Source: CAZMGG01 sp964565715 (lineage in GTDB: Bacteria; Planctomycetota; UBA1135; UBA2386). Taken from it: a stretch of DNA of 45,914 nucleotides. Shown here in pieces: positions 8,312 to 15,802 of this stretch. The stretch lies in contig CAZMGG010000034.1 in the NCBI GenBank assembly GCA_964565715.1, forward strand, positions 1 through 45,914. The letters run 5' to 3'. Numbering within the stretch: position 1 is the first letter of the stretch; every line of letters starts with the position of its first letter. Both the position numbers and the translations under genes were made by a program. The notes beneath the pieces were generated by a model. It was given only the letters and a program-made list of their open reading frames with translations. It made no database searches and was not told the DNA's origin.

Positions 8312-10241
8312 GCAGGCCTCCCGTCGCCAGGGGCCGGCAGGCCACCAGCCCCTCCGGGCCGGCCAGCCAGACCACCCCGTCGGTGCCCGGGCAGAGCCCG
8401 AAGGCCGGTACGGGGGCGGGCCAGCGCTGCACCGCGGTGAGGTCCAGGTCGGTGGTGCGCAGCTCCACCGAGCCCGGATCGGCGCCGGCCACCAGCAGCC
8501 AGAAGCGCCCCTCGGCGAAGCAGGCGCCGTGCGGCCGCACCGCCGGCAGGTCCGGCAGCCGGTGCTCGGCCTGGACGGCGAAGCGGTCGTCGCAGCGACG
8601 GACCACGAGGCCCTCCGCGTCGGCGTCGAACAGGTAGAAGGTGCCGCCGACCACCGCCAGCGCGCTGGCCGGGGCGGCCAGCGGATGCTCGGCCACCAGC
8701 CGCAGCGTCGCCGGTTCGAACTGCAGCACCCGGTCCCCGGCCAGCAGGAACACGGCCTCGTTCCAGAACGCCAGCGCACCGCCCGCCTGCGGCACCGCGG
8801 TGGACGCCAGCACGGTGCCCGCGGCATCGGTGGCGAGCAGCCGGCCTCGGCCGCTCCAGAAGAAGCGGCCGCGGCGGTCGCTGGCGACGCCGCGGGGATC
8901 GGCGAGGCCCGGCGGCGGGGCGATGGTCGAAGGTGCGGCGCCGGCGCTGCGCTGGGGCAGCGACCAGCCCACCGGCTGGGTCCAGGCCTGCTTCGGCTGC
9001 CCGTCCCAGAGCGGGCGTTCCACCGTCGCCGTCGAGGTGACCACCGCCCGCACGTACAGCTCGTCGCCGGTGAGCCGGTACTCCGCCACCGGCCCGTCGC
9101 TGGTCTGCAGCACCGCGCCGACCTCGTCGCCGTAGCGGAACGTCGCGCGCACCACCTTGCCGGCCGCATCGCGCACCGGCTGGCAGCGCAGATCGCAGCC
9201 GCGCCGCGTGCCCATGAAGCGGATCGCGTAGCGCTCGCCCGGCTCCGCCGCCACCTCGACCCGCAGCACCCCGTCGCCGAACGACACGTCGCGCAGGGTC
9301 ACGCCGGAGCTGGCGTAGAAGTCGCCGCGCTGCATCGCCCCGAGCAGCGCCGCGGGCGTCAGCGCCGCGGCCCGCACCATCACCCAGCCGCGGCCGGACA
9401 CCGAGAGCTGCGGTCCCACGGCGAAGTAGTGGTGGCTGTCGTCGGTGCCGAGGCCGTAGAGCGGCTCCCGGCCGAGCTGGGCGAGGCGCAGGGTGTTGGC
9501 GATGTCCCACAGCCGCTCGATCGAGGCGTGCTGTTCGTCGCCCAGGTGATGCACGCTCGGGTGCCCGTTCCAGACCTCGAAGAAGCGCTCGGCCACCACC
9601 TCGGCGACGTCCTCGGCGGTGATCGCGAAGTAGAAGTTCGGATGGTTGAGGTGGGCCAGCAGCGGCTCGTCCTGCCGTTCCGCCTGGGCCAGGATCGCCC
9701 GCAGGTTCGCCGCCATGGTGTCACGGACGCTGCCGCCGGGCTGCGGCCGGATCAGGGCCATCGGGTTGGTGGCGTTCTGGTGGATCGGCAGCTTGTCGAA
9801 GCTGGCGGAGACCTCCTCGCCGGGCAGCAGCAGGAAGCGGCCGGGCTCCTCGAGCCGGCCGCGGTACTCGTGCAGCGGCCGCAGCCGCACCTCCTGCTTG
9901 CCGTCGCGCTCGCGGACCACGACGTCGTCGCCGAACTGCGCGCGGTAGCGGGCCACGCCCTCGCGGGCGCCGCGCCGCACCACGTCGTCGATCTTCATCC
10001 AGCGCTCGCCGTCGGGCAGCACGTTGTGGTCCGACAACGCCAGGAAGTGGTAGCCCTGGTCGCGATACCAGCGGGCGATCACCTCGGGGAAGTCGTTGCC
10101 GTCGCTCCACAGCGAGTGGGTGTGCAGGTTGCCCTTCCACCAGCGGTCGTTCGCCGCGGGCGCCGGATCGGCGGCGTGGCAGGCCGGGAGCAGCAGCAGG
10201 AGCAGGGCCAGCAGGCCGTGGCGGACGCGGCACGAGGTCAT
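8304..10241 (-). CDS. PHP-domain lipoprotein with C-terminal propeller-like region
   Basis: 645 residues. The N-terminus is a lipoprotein signal (LLLLLLPAC, Cys21). The PHP domain begins with HTHSLWSDG (His40, His42) and continues with FLALSDHN (Asp71, His72), both classic metal-binding motifs of PHP phosphoesterases, and YGLGTDDSHHYF further on. From about residue 430 the sequence changes to short beta repeats with an NHL-like block (LADPRGVASDRRGRFFW) and further units such as LLATDAAGTVLAS and LQFEPATLRLVAEHP, which I read as a partial or complete beta-propeller. PHP proteins hydrolyse phosphoesters; an exported PHP-propeller fusion suggests an envelope substrate, unknown. ATG 10241 is preceded by TACCGT at 7 nt. 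Confidence 0.75.
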   Translation of the reverse strand: MTSCRVRHGLLALLLLLLPACHAADPAPAANDRWWKGNLHTHSLWSDGNDFPEVIARWYRDQGYHFLALSDHNVLPDGERWMKIDDVVRRGAREGVARYRAQFGDDVVVRERDGKQEVRLRPLHEYRGRLEEPGRFLLLPGEEVSASFDKLPIHQNATNPMALIRPQPGGSVRDTMAANLRAILAQAERQDEPLLAHLNHPNFYFAITAEDVAEVVAERFFEVWNGHPSVHHLGDEQHASIERLWDIANTLRLAQLGREPLYGLGTDDSHHYFAVGPQLSVSGRGWVMVRAAALTPAALLGAMQRGDFYASSGVTLRDVSFGDGVLRVEVAAEPGERYAIRFMGTRRGCDLRCQPVRDAAGKVVRATFRYGDEVGAVLQTSDGPVAEYRLTGDELYVRAVVTSTATVERPLWDGQPKQAWTQPVGWSLPQRSAGAAPSTIAPPPGLADPRGVASDRRGRFFWSGRGRLLATDAAGTVLASTAVPQAGGALAFWNEAVFLLAGDRVLQFEPATLRLVAEHPLAAPASALAVVGGTFYLFDADAEGLVVRRCDDRFAVQAEHRLPDLPAVRPHGACFAEGRFWLLVAGADPGSVELRTTDLDLTAVQRWPAPVPAFGLCPGTDGVVWLAGPEGLVACRPLATGGLQD

Positions 10242-10248
10242 GGCGCAG

Positions 10249-10254
10249 ACGGTA
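10249..10254 (-). promoter_or_regulatory. Putative -10 box TACCGT, leaderless
   Basis: TACCGT on the minus strand ends 7 nt before ATG 10241, so transcription would start at or next to the A of ATG. It lies in the 59-bp gap after the desaturase gene, suggesting an internal promoter rather than strict operon read-through. Confidence 0.45.
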
Positions 10255-10300
10255 CGCCCCGCGGCGGCGGGCGCGAGCGTGCTCGCCCTGTCCGCCGCGT

Positions 10301-11167
10301 TCAGGCGCTGCGCGACGGCGCCACCGGCTCACCGGCGGCCGGCGCCGCCGGCTGCTGCCGGGCCGCGTGCGCCGCCGGCAGGTCCCACCAGTGGATCCCC
10401 GGATGGTCGTGGTGCAGCGCGTGGTAGCCGAGGTTGAACATGGTGGCGTTGAAGAACGGCAGCGGGAACTCGTTGCTGTGCGGGTGGGCCGGGTTCACCA
10501 CGTGGTCCTCGCAGCCGACGTGCTGCACGTACATGCCGCGGCCCATGGTGATGCAGTTGGCGCACCACTGCGGAAGGACCCACAGCCACACCGCCATCCA
10601 GGGATCGATCCAGAACGGGATCGACCAGATCAGCAGGAACCAGCCCAGTTCGCGCAGCGCCGCCCGCTGCGGCAGCCAGCCGCTGCGGATGTCGCGGTAG
10701 AGGTGCAGGAAGCTGCGCCACGGCCAGTGCCAGAACTGGTAGGCGTAGGGGCCCTCGAAGCGGCCGTTCGGCAGCTTCTTCGGCAGGGTCCAGTCGCGCT
10801 CGGTGAGCAGCCAGGTGTGGTGCACGGTGACGTGCAGGTGCTGCCAGTAGAGGTGCGGCCAGCCGGCCACCGGGGTCCACAGCCGCGCGAACCAGCGGTT
10901 CAGCCAGGGGCGGGTGAAGATCCGCCGGTGCGAGTGGTTGTGGAAGTTGGCGCCGACGTCGATGCCGGCGATCCAGCCGAGCAGCGGGGCGGCGGTGAGC
11001 ACGAACACGATGCGGGCGGGCAGGCTGGTGAGCCCGGCCACCTCGGGATGCAGCCACAGCCAGAAAGCCGAGGCGTAGGCCGCCACCACCAGCAGATGGA
11101 ACACGACGGCGTGCAGGTCCTCGGGCCGCGCCAGCAGGCGCGGACGGGCAGGGGCGATCGCCGTCAT
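10301..11167 (-). CDS. Fatty-acid desaturase family membrane di-iron enzyme
   Basis: 288 residues from ATG 11167. It carries the three histidine clusters of membrane desaturases/hydroxylases: HNHSH (76-80), HLHVTVHH (110-117) and HALHHDH (249-255), which bind two irons, separated by hydrophobic helices (VVFHLLVVAAYASAFWLWL, IVFVLTAAPLLGWIAG, and two after the second cluster). The family introduces double bonds or hydroxyl groups into acyl lipids, alkanes or carotenoids; substrate unknown. The start codon shares one nucleotide with the stop codon of the 57-residue ORF upstream (TGATG), so the two are translationally coupled. Longer starts run into a region without family similarity. Confidence 0.85.
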   Translation of the reverse strand: MTAIAPARPRLLARPEDLHAVVFHLLVVAAYASAFWLWLHPEVAGLTSLPARIVFVLTAAPLLGWIAGIDVGANFHNHSHRRIFTRPWLNRWFARLWTPVAGWPHLYWQHLHVTVHHTWLLTERDWTLPKKLPNGRFEGPYAYQFWHWPWRSFLHLYRDIRSGWLPQRAALRELGWFLLIWSIPFWIDPWMAVWLWVLPQWCANCITMGRGMYVQHVGCEDHVVNPAHPHSNEFPLPFFNATMFNLGYHALHHDHPGIHWWDLPAAHAARQQPAAPAAGEPVAPSRSA

Positions 11168-11340
11168 CAGCGGATCCTCTGCAGGATCAGCCACCAGGCG
11201 ATGGTGGCCGCGGCGAAGCCGTAGGGGCCGATCCACGGCGTGCTCCACAGCAGCAGCAGGGCGCCGAACCCCAGCAGGGAACGGAGCACGAGGTTGCCCG
11301 GCGACAGGGCCCGGCCCGACGGCGATGGGGCAGCGTTCAT
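11167..11340 (-). CDS. 57-residue membrane protein coupled to the desaturase
   Basis: ATG at 11340 opens a 57-codon frame ending in TGA 11167-11169; the A of that stop is the A of the desaturase ATG. The product starts MNAAPSPSGRALSPGN and then has two hydrophobic helices (LVLRSLLGFGALLLLW and YGFAAATIAWWLIL) separated by a short STPWIGP turn, ending QRIR. I recognise no family. The coupling and small two-helix form suggest an accessory subunit or assembly factor of the desaturase. The frame is too short for usual length cut-offs and could be missed; the exact 1-nt overlap and the membrane character argue that it is real. Confidence 0.65.
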   Translation of the reverse strand: MNAAPSPSGRALSPGNLVLRSLLGFGALLLLWSTPWIGPYGFAAATIAWWLILQRIR

Positions 11341-11466
11341 GAGTGGGGCGCCGGGTGGCGGCCGGCGCGGCCGGGTGGAGGGATCGGCGGGCCATGGTGG
11401 GAGCCGACGGGGCCGGGGTCAACGGGGCTCTGGACTGGCAAATGCCCACGCCATGGCCGGATCCGG

Positions 11467-11495
11467 TTGGAGGTTCGTGATCCGTTAGGTATATC
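11467..11495 (+). promoter_or_regulatory. Candidate sigma70-type promoter of the DnaE2-like gene
   Basis: TTGGAG (11467-11472), a 17-nt spacer and TATATC (11490-11495) lie 9 nt before GTG 11505. This is the only TANNN-type box here with a recognisable -35 at optimal spacing. A start site 7 nt after the -10 would give a leader of about 2 nt. I see no obvious LexA-type palindrome. Confidence 0.5.
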
Positions 11496-11504
11496 GGCAA
11501 GACC

Positions 11505-14500
11505 GTGGTCCTCCTCCTGGCTCGCACCCACTTCACCCTGCTGACCGCGCCGGCGGCGCCGCGGGAGCTGTGCGAGGAGGCGGTGCGGCGCGGCTGCGAC
11601 CACCTGGCCCTGTGCGACACCAACGGGCTCTACGGCCTGTGGGCCTTCGCGCAGGAGACCCGGCGGCTGGGCCTGCGGGCGCTGTTCGGCGCCGAACTGG
11701 TGCACGCGGGCCGGCGCGTCACCGCCATCGCCCGGGATCGCACCGGCCACCGCAGCCTGTGCCGGCTGCTGAGCGCGCGCAACCTGGATCCGGCCTTCGA
11801 TCTCGCCCGCGCGCTCGGTCACGGCAGCGACGGGCTCTGGCTCCTGTGCTCCGACCTGCGCCTGCTGCCGGCGCTGGCGGTGCGGGTGCCGCGGGAGCGG
11901 CTGCGGGTGGCGCTGCCGCCGCGGGGCCAGCCGGCCGACGCCGACCCGGAGCGCGACCCGGAGCGCGCGCCGCCCGACGGCCGCAAGCTGCCGGACCCGG
12001 CGCCGCGCTTCGAACGGAGCCTGCTGGTCACCGCCGCCGCGACCCTGGACCTGCCGCTGGTGGCGGTGCGCGACGTGTGGTTCCCGCGGCCGTCGGATCA
12101 CGGCCTGCACCGGCTGTTCCTGGCGGTGAAGCACAACCGGGCGCTGCGCGACCTCGGCGACGCCAAGGCGGCCGGCGGCGACGACCTGGAAGGGATCCCG
12201 GTGGCGGCGCCGGGCATGCACCTGCCGGAACGCGGGGCGGAGCACGCCGGCTTCGCCGACTTCCCGGCGGCGGTCGGCGAGGCGGAACGGCTGCGCGCGG
12301 ACTGCACGCTGGCCTTCGCCGAGCGCAGCCCGCCGGTGTTCCCGGCCTTCGCCGTGCCGCCGGGCCAGACGCCGATCGGACACCTGCGCGGGCTGTGCGC
12401 GCACGGCCTGCGCCGGCGCTACGGACCCGACGCGGCCGGGCCGGCGGCGCGGCTCGAACGGGAGCTGACGGTGATCGAGGCGATGGGTTTTGCGCCCTAC
12501 TTCCTGGTGGTGGACGAGATCGCCGGGCTGGCCCGCGCCCGCGGCATCCCGTTCCTCGGCCGCGGGTCCGCCGCCGACAGCATCGTCGCCTACTGCCTCG
12601 GGCTCACCGACGCCGATCCGGTGCGGCACGGGCTCCTGTTCGAGCGCTTCCTCAACCCGGCGCGCTCGGACCTGCCGGACATCGACCTCGACTTCTGCTG
12701 GCGGCGGCGCGACGAACTGCTGGCCGCGGTCTACGCCCACTTCGGCGACGACCGGCTGGCGATGATCGCCACCTACAACACCTGCGGACCGCGGGCGGCC
12801 TGGCAGGAGGCGGCGCGGGTGGGCGGGGTGCCGCCGACGGAGGCCGGGGCCCGCAGCCAGCTCCTGCCCTGGCACGCCCGCGCCGACGTCGACCTCGCCG
12901 CGCTGGCCGCCGAACTGCCGGGCTTCCGCGCCCGCGGCGGGCTCAGCGCCGGCCGCGAGGCGCGGATCCTGCAATGGGCGCAGCACCTGCTGCGGGCGCC
13001 GCGGCACCTCGGCGTGCATCCGGGCGGCGTGGTGATCGTGCCCGACGCGATCGCCGACCACGCGCCGCTCGAACGCAGCCAGAAGGGCGTCGTCGTCACC
13101 CAGTTCGACATGCACGCGGTGGAGGGCATCGGCCTGGTCAAGATCGACCTGCTCGGCAACCGTGCGCTGACCATCGCCCAGGACACGGTGGCCACGGTGC
13201 GCGAGCTGGGCGCCGCCGATGGGCCGGCGGCGGATCCGGTGATCGCCGAGGACGACGCCGGGGCCGCCGGGCTGCTGGGCAGGGGCGACACGCTGGGCTG
13301 CTTCCAGGTGGAGTCGCCGGCGATGCGCACCCTGCTGCGGCAGGTGCAGGCCGTCACCATGGAACGGGTGATCCAGGCGATCGCGCTGGTGCGGCCGGGT
13401 CCCGCCGCTGCCGGCATGAAGGAGGCGTTCATCCGCCGCGCCCGCGGACTGGAGCCGCCGACCGCGGCGCACCCGCTGCTGGCCGAGGTGTTCGCCGACA
13501 CCTTCGGCATCATGCTCTACCAGGAGGACGTGATCCGGGCGGCGATGGCGGTGACGGGCATGGACGGCACCGCCGGCGACAGCCTGCGTCGCGAACTGGG
13601 CAAGGGCCGGGCCGGCGCCGCCGCCGCCGACGCGTTCGTGGTGGCGGGGCTGCGCCGCGGCCTGCCGCGGCCGGCGATCGAGCAGGTCTGGCGCGAGATG
13701 GCCCGCTTCGCCGGCTACTCGTTCTGCAAGGCCCACGCGGTCAGCTACGGCCAGCTCGCCTGGCGCTGCATCGGCCTGAAGGCGCGCTGGCCGGGGCCGT
13801 TCCTGGCGGCGGTGCTGCGCAACGAGGCCGGCTACTTCGACCAGGGGGTCTACGTCGAGGACCTGAAGCGGCACGGCGTCGTGCTGCGGCCGCCGTGCGT
13901 GCAGGAGGGCGCGCCGCACTTCGCGGCGGTCGACCTGCGCACGGTGCGGGTGGGGCTCGCCGCGGTGCGGGGCCTGTCGGCGCGCACGCTGCAGGCGATC
14001 CTCGACGCGCGCCGGCTCGGCGGCCGGTTCCGTTCGGTGGCGGACTTCGTCGACCGGGTGCGGCCGGCCAGCGACGAGGTCGAGAACCTGGTGCTGGGCG
14101 GCGCGCTGGACGGGCTCGGCGGCACCCGGCCGGCGCTGCTGTGGCAGGCGAAGGTCGCGCAGCAGCCGCGGGCTCAGGCCCGGCGCCAGGCGGCGCGGCA
14201 GGACGGCGTGCTGCTGCGGGAGGCGCTGGCGCCGCCGGACGTGCGCTTCCCCGACCTGCCGGACCACGGGCCGCAGGAGCGGACCCGCCACGAACTGCGG
14301 GTGTTCGGCTTCGCGCTCGGCCGGCATCCGGTGGACGTGCTGTGGCAGTCGGCGGCGGCGCCGGCCGCGGCCCGGGGCGCGGTGCCGTGCGGCGCGCTCG
14401 GCGACCTGGTCGGCCGGCGGGTGCGCGTGTTCGGCTGGATGGTCGCGCACCGGCTGCATCGCGGCAGCGACGGCCGCACGCTCTGCTTCGTCACCCTGGA

Positions 14501-14714
14501 GGACGGCACCGGCATCGTCGAGGGCACCCTGTCGCCGCCGGTGTTCGCCCGCTGCGGCCAGGAACTGCAGGGGCGCGGGCCGTTCCTGGTGCAGGGCCGC
14601 ATCGAGGATCGTCTCGGCGGCGTCGGCCTGCAGGTGCAGTCGGTATCCGCGGTGCAGCCCGGCGACGAGCCGCCACCGGCGCCGGGAGCTCAGCGGGGCA
14701 GCTGCGTGCGATAG
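11505..14714 (+). CDS. dnaE2: DnaE2-like DNA polymerase III alpha-type polymerase
   Basis: 1069 residues, the size of error-prone DnaE2 rather than replicative DnaE. An N-terminal PHP domain is followed by the C-family polymerase core: RGSAADSI (about 354), PDIDLDF with two catalytic Asp (about 390), KIDLLGNRALTI with the third Asp (about 547), then LYQEDVI, GYSFCKAHAVSY and helix-hairpin-helix segments, ending in an OB-fold domain (about 965-1050, RVFGWMVAHRL...FVTLEDGTG). The PHP metal sites are degenerate: the HxH block is RTHFTLL and the LTDHDGLYG block is LCDTNGLYG. DnaE2 is usually encoded with imuA/imuB and lesion bypass depends on them; neither is nearby. It overlaps the convergent phosphoesterase gene by 25 bp. 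A third, undescribed C-family paralogue is the alternative. Confidence 0.8.
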   Translation: MVLLLARTHFTLLTAPAAPRELCEEAVRRGCDHLALCDTNGLYGLWAFAQETRRLGLRALFGAELVHAGRRVTAIARDRTGHRSLCRLLSARNLDPAFDLARALGHGSDGLWLLCSDLRLLPALAVRVPRERLRVALPPRGQPADADPERDPERAPPDGRKLPDPAPRFERSLLVTAAATLDLPLVAVRDVWFPRPSDHGLHRLFLAVKHNRALRDLGDAKAAGGDDLEGIPVAAPGMHLPERGAEHAGFADFPAAVGEAERLRADCTLAFAERSPPVFPAFAVPPGQTPIGHLRGLCAHGLRRRYGPDAAGPAARLERELTVIEAMGFAPYFLVVDEIAGLARARGIPFLGRGSAADSIVAYCLGLTDADPVRHGLLFERFLNPARSDLPDIDLDFCWRRRDELLAAVYAHFGDDRLAMIATYNTCGPRAAWQEAARVGGVPPTEAGARSQLLPWHARADVDLAALAAELPGFRARGGLSAGREARILQWAQHLLRAPRHLGVHPGGVVIVPDAIADHAPLERSQKGVVVTQFDMHAVEGIGLVKIDLLGNRALTIAQDTVATVRELGAADGPAADPVIAEDDAGAAGLLGRGDTLGCFQVESPAMRTLLRQVQAVTMERVIQAIALVRPGPAAAGMKEAFIRRARGLEPPTAAHPLLAEVFADTFGIMLYQEDVIRAAMAVTGMDGTAGDSLRRELGKGRAGAAAADAFVVAGLRRGLPRPAIEQVWREMARFAGYSFCKAHAVSYGQLAWRCIGLKARWPGPFLAAVLRNEAGYFDQGVYVEDLKRHGVVLRPPCVQEGAPHFAAVDLRTVRVGLAAVRGLSARTLQAILDARRLGGRFRSVADFVDRVRPASDEVENLVLGGALDGLGGTRPALLWQAKVAQQPRAQARRQAARQDGVLLREALAPPDVRFPDLPDHGPQERTRHELRVFGFALGRHPVDVLWQSAAAPAAARGAVPCGALGDLVGRRVRVFGWMVAHRLHRGSDGRTLCFVTLEDGTGIVEGTLSPPVFARCGQELQGRGPFLVQGRIEDRLGGVGLQVQSVSAVQPGDEPPPAPGAQRGSCVR

Positions 14715-15685
14715 GCCTCGACGTCGGGCGGCACGCCCTCGGGGAAGCGGTGCCGGCGCCAGCGCTCGACGCCGAAGGCCTCGACCGGCTCGGTCGCGCC
14801 GCCGCCGATCGCCGCCAGCGTCACCGTCACGCTGGCCGGCCCGGCCGCGCCGCCCTGCACCTCGATCCGCGCCACCACGTCGCGGGGCAGGTCGCCGAGC
14901 CCGATCGCGCCGAAGCAGACGCCGCTCAGCGGGTCGCGATCGAAGAAGAACGGCAGCGAGCCCGGCGTGCCGACGTCGCCGGCCCACCAGTGCACGGGCT
15001 TCTTCGCCGCCACCGCCTGCAGGTGCGGCAGCACGTCGGCGGCGAAGCGGTTGGGCTCCGACAGCCCGTCCACCGCGTTGCCCGACAGCAGCACCTCCAG
15101 GTAGCGCTGGCGGTGGGCGAACACCAGCCGGTGCGCGAAGCAGAACACGGCGCGGATGTCGGGCCGCCGTTCGGCCTCGGCCAGCGCCGCGCGCAGCAAC
15201 GCGAGCTGCTCGCCGGAGATCTGCCAGACGTCGCGTTCGGTGTCGAGCTGCACGAACAGGCAGCCGCCGTGCACGAAGGCGCCGAAGGTGGGGCCGTGGC
15301 GGCGTTCGTAGGCCGCACGGTCCGTCAGGTCGTGGTTGCCCGGCGCGTTGAACACCGGGAACGGCAGCTCCGCCAGCGTCGCCGCGGTCTCGGTGAGCCA
15401 CGGGTCGGCGGCGAGCCGGAAGGTGTCGCCGCACAGGAACATGAGCTCGCCGAGCTGGGCGAGCTGCGGCAGGGCGCGACGGAAGGTCTCCGCCGGATAC
15501 TGGCCGCGGGTCATGTCGCCGTAGATGTGGCCGGCCACCAGGAAGGGCAGCGGCGTGGTCGCGTCGCGCTGGCCGAGGGTGCGGCCGTTGAGGGCGCGGG
15601 GCACCGGCAGGTCCGGCGTCACGGGGGTCGGTGGCGGCGTGCCGCACGCCGACAACACGAGGGCCCAGGGGACGACGCGCCGCAT
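14690..15685 (-). CDS. Calcineurin-like metallophosphoesterase lipoprotein
   Basis: 331 residues. A lipoprotein signal (ALVLSAC, Cys14) precedes a calcineurin-like fold: VAGHIYGDM (51-58), LCGDTFR (84-90), NAPGNHDL (113-120), FAHRLVF (184-190) and WWAGDVGT (233-240). The family hydrolyses phosphoesters with two metals. The first block normally reads DxH; here it is GxH (Gly51-x-His53), so one bridging-side metal ligand is missing, and the last block lacks the usual GHxH. Activity may therefore be altered or lost. The gene probably has its own promoter (TACCAT 9 nt upstream). It converges on the polymerase gene. Confidence 0.75.
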   Translation of the reverse strand: MRRVVPWALVLSACGTPPPTPVTPDLPVPRALNGRTLGQRDATTPLPFLVAGHIYGDMTRGQYPAETFRRALPQLAQLGELMFLCGDTFRLAADPWLTETAATLAELPFPVFNAPGNHDLTDRAAYERRHGPTFGAFVHGGCLFVQLDTERDVWQISGEQLALLRAALAEAERRPDIRAVFCFAHRLVFAHRQRYLEVLLSGNAVDGLSEPNRFAADVLPHLQAVAAKKPVHWWAGDVGTPGSLPFFFDRDPLSGVCFGAIGLGDLPRDVVARIEVQGGAAGPASVTVTLAAIGGGATEPVEAFGVERWRRHRFPEGVPPDVEAYRTQLPR

Positions 15686-15694
15686 GGGGATCGG

Positions 15695-15700
15695 ATGGTA
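15695..15700 (-). promoter_or_regulatory. Putative -10 box TACCAT, near-leaderless
   Basis: TACCAT on the minus strand lies 9 nt before ATG 15685, in the 117-bp divergent gap with the EF-hand/dikinase gene. No -35 consensus is visible. Confidence 0.4.
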
Positions 15701-15802
15701 TGCGGCACTGCCGTCGAACCCCAGCGCCGGGGTCCCGGGAATTCGGCTGGGTGACCCGGTCGGGGGTGGGCAAGACGGCCATGTGACCGTTCCATCGCCG
15801 CC

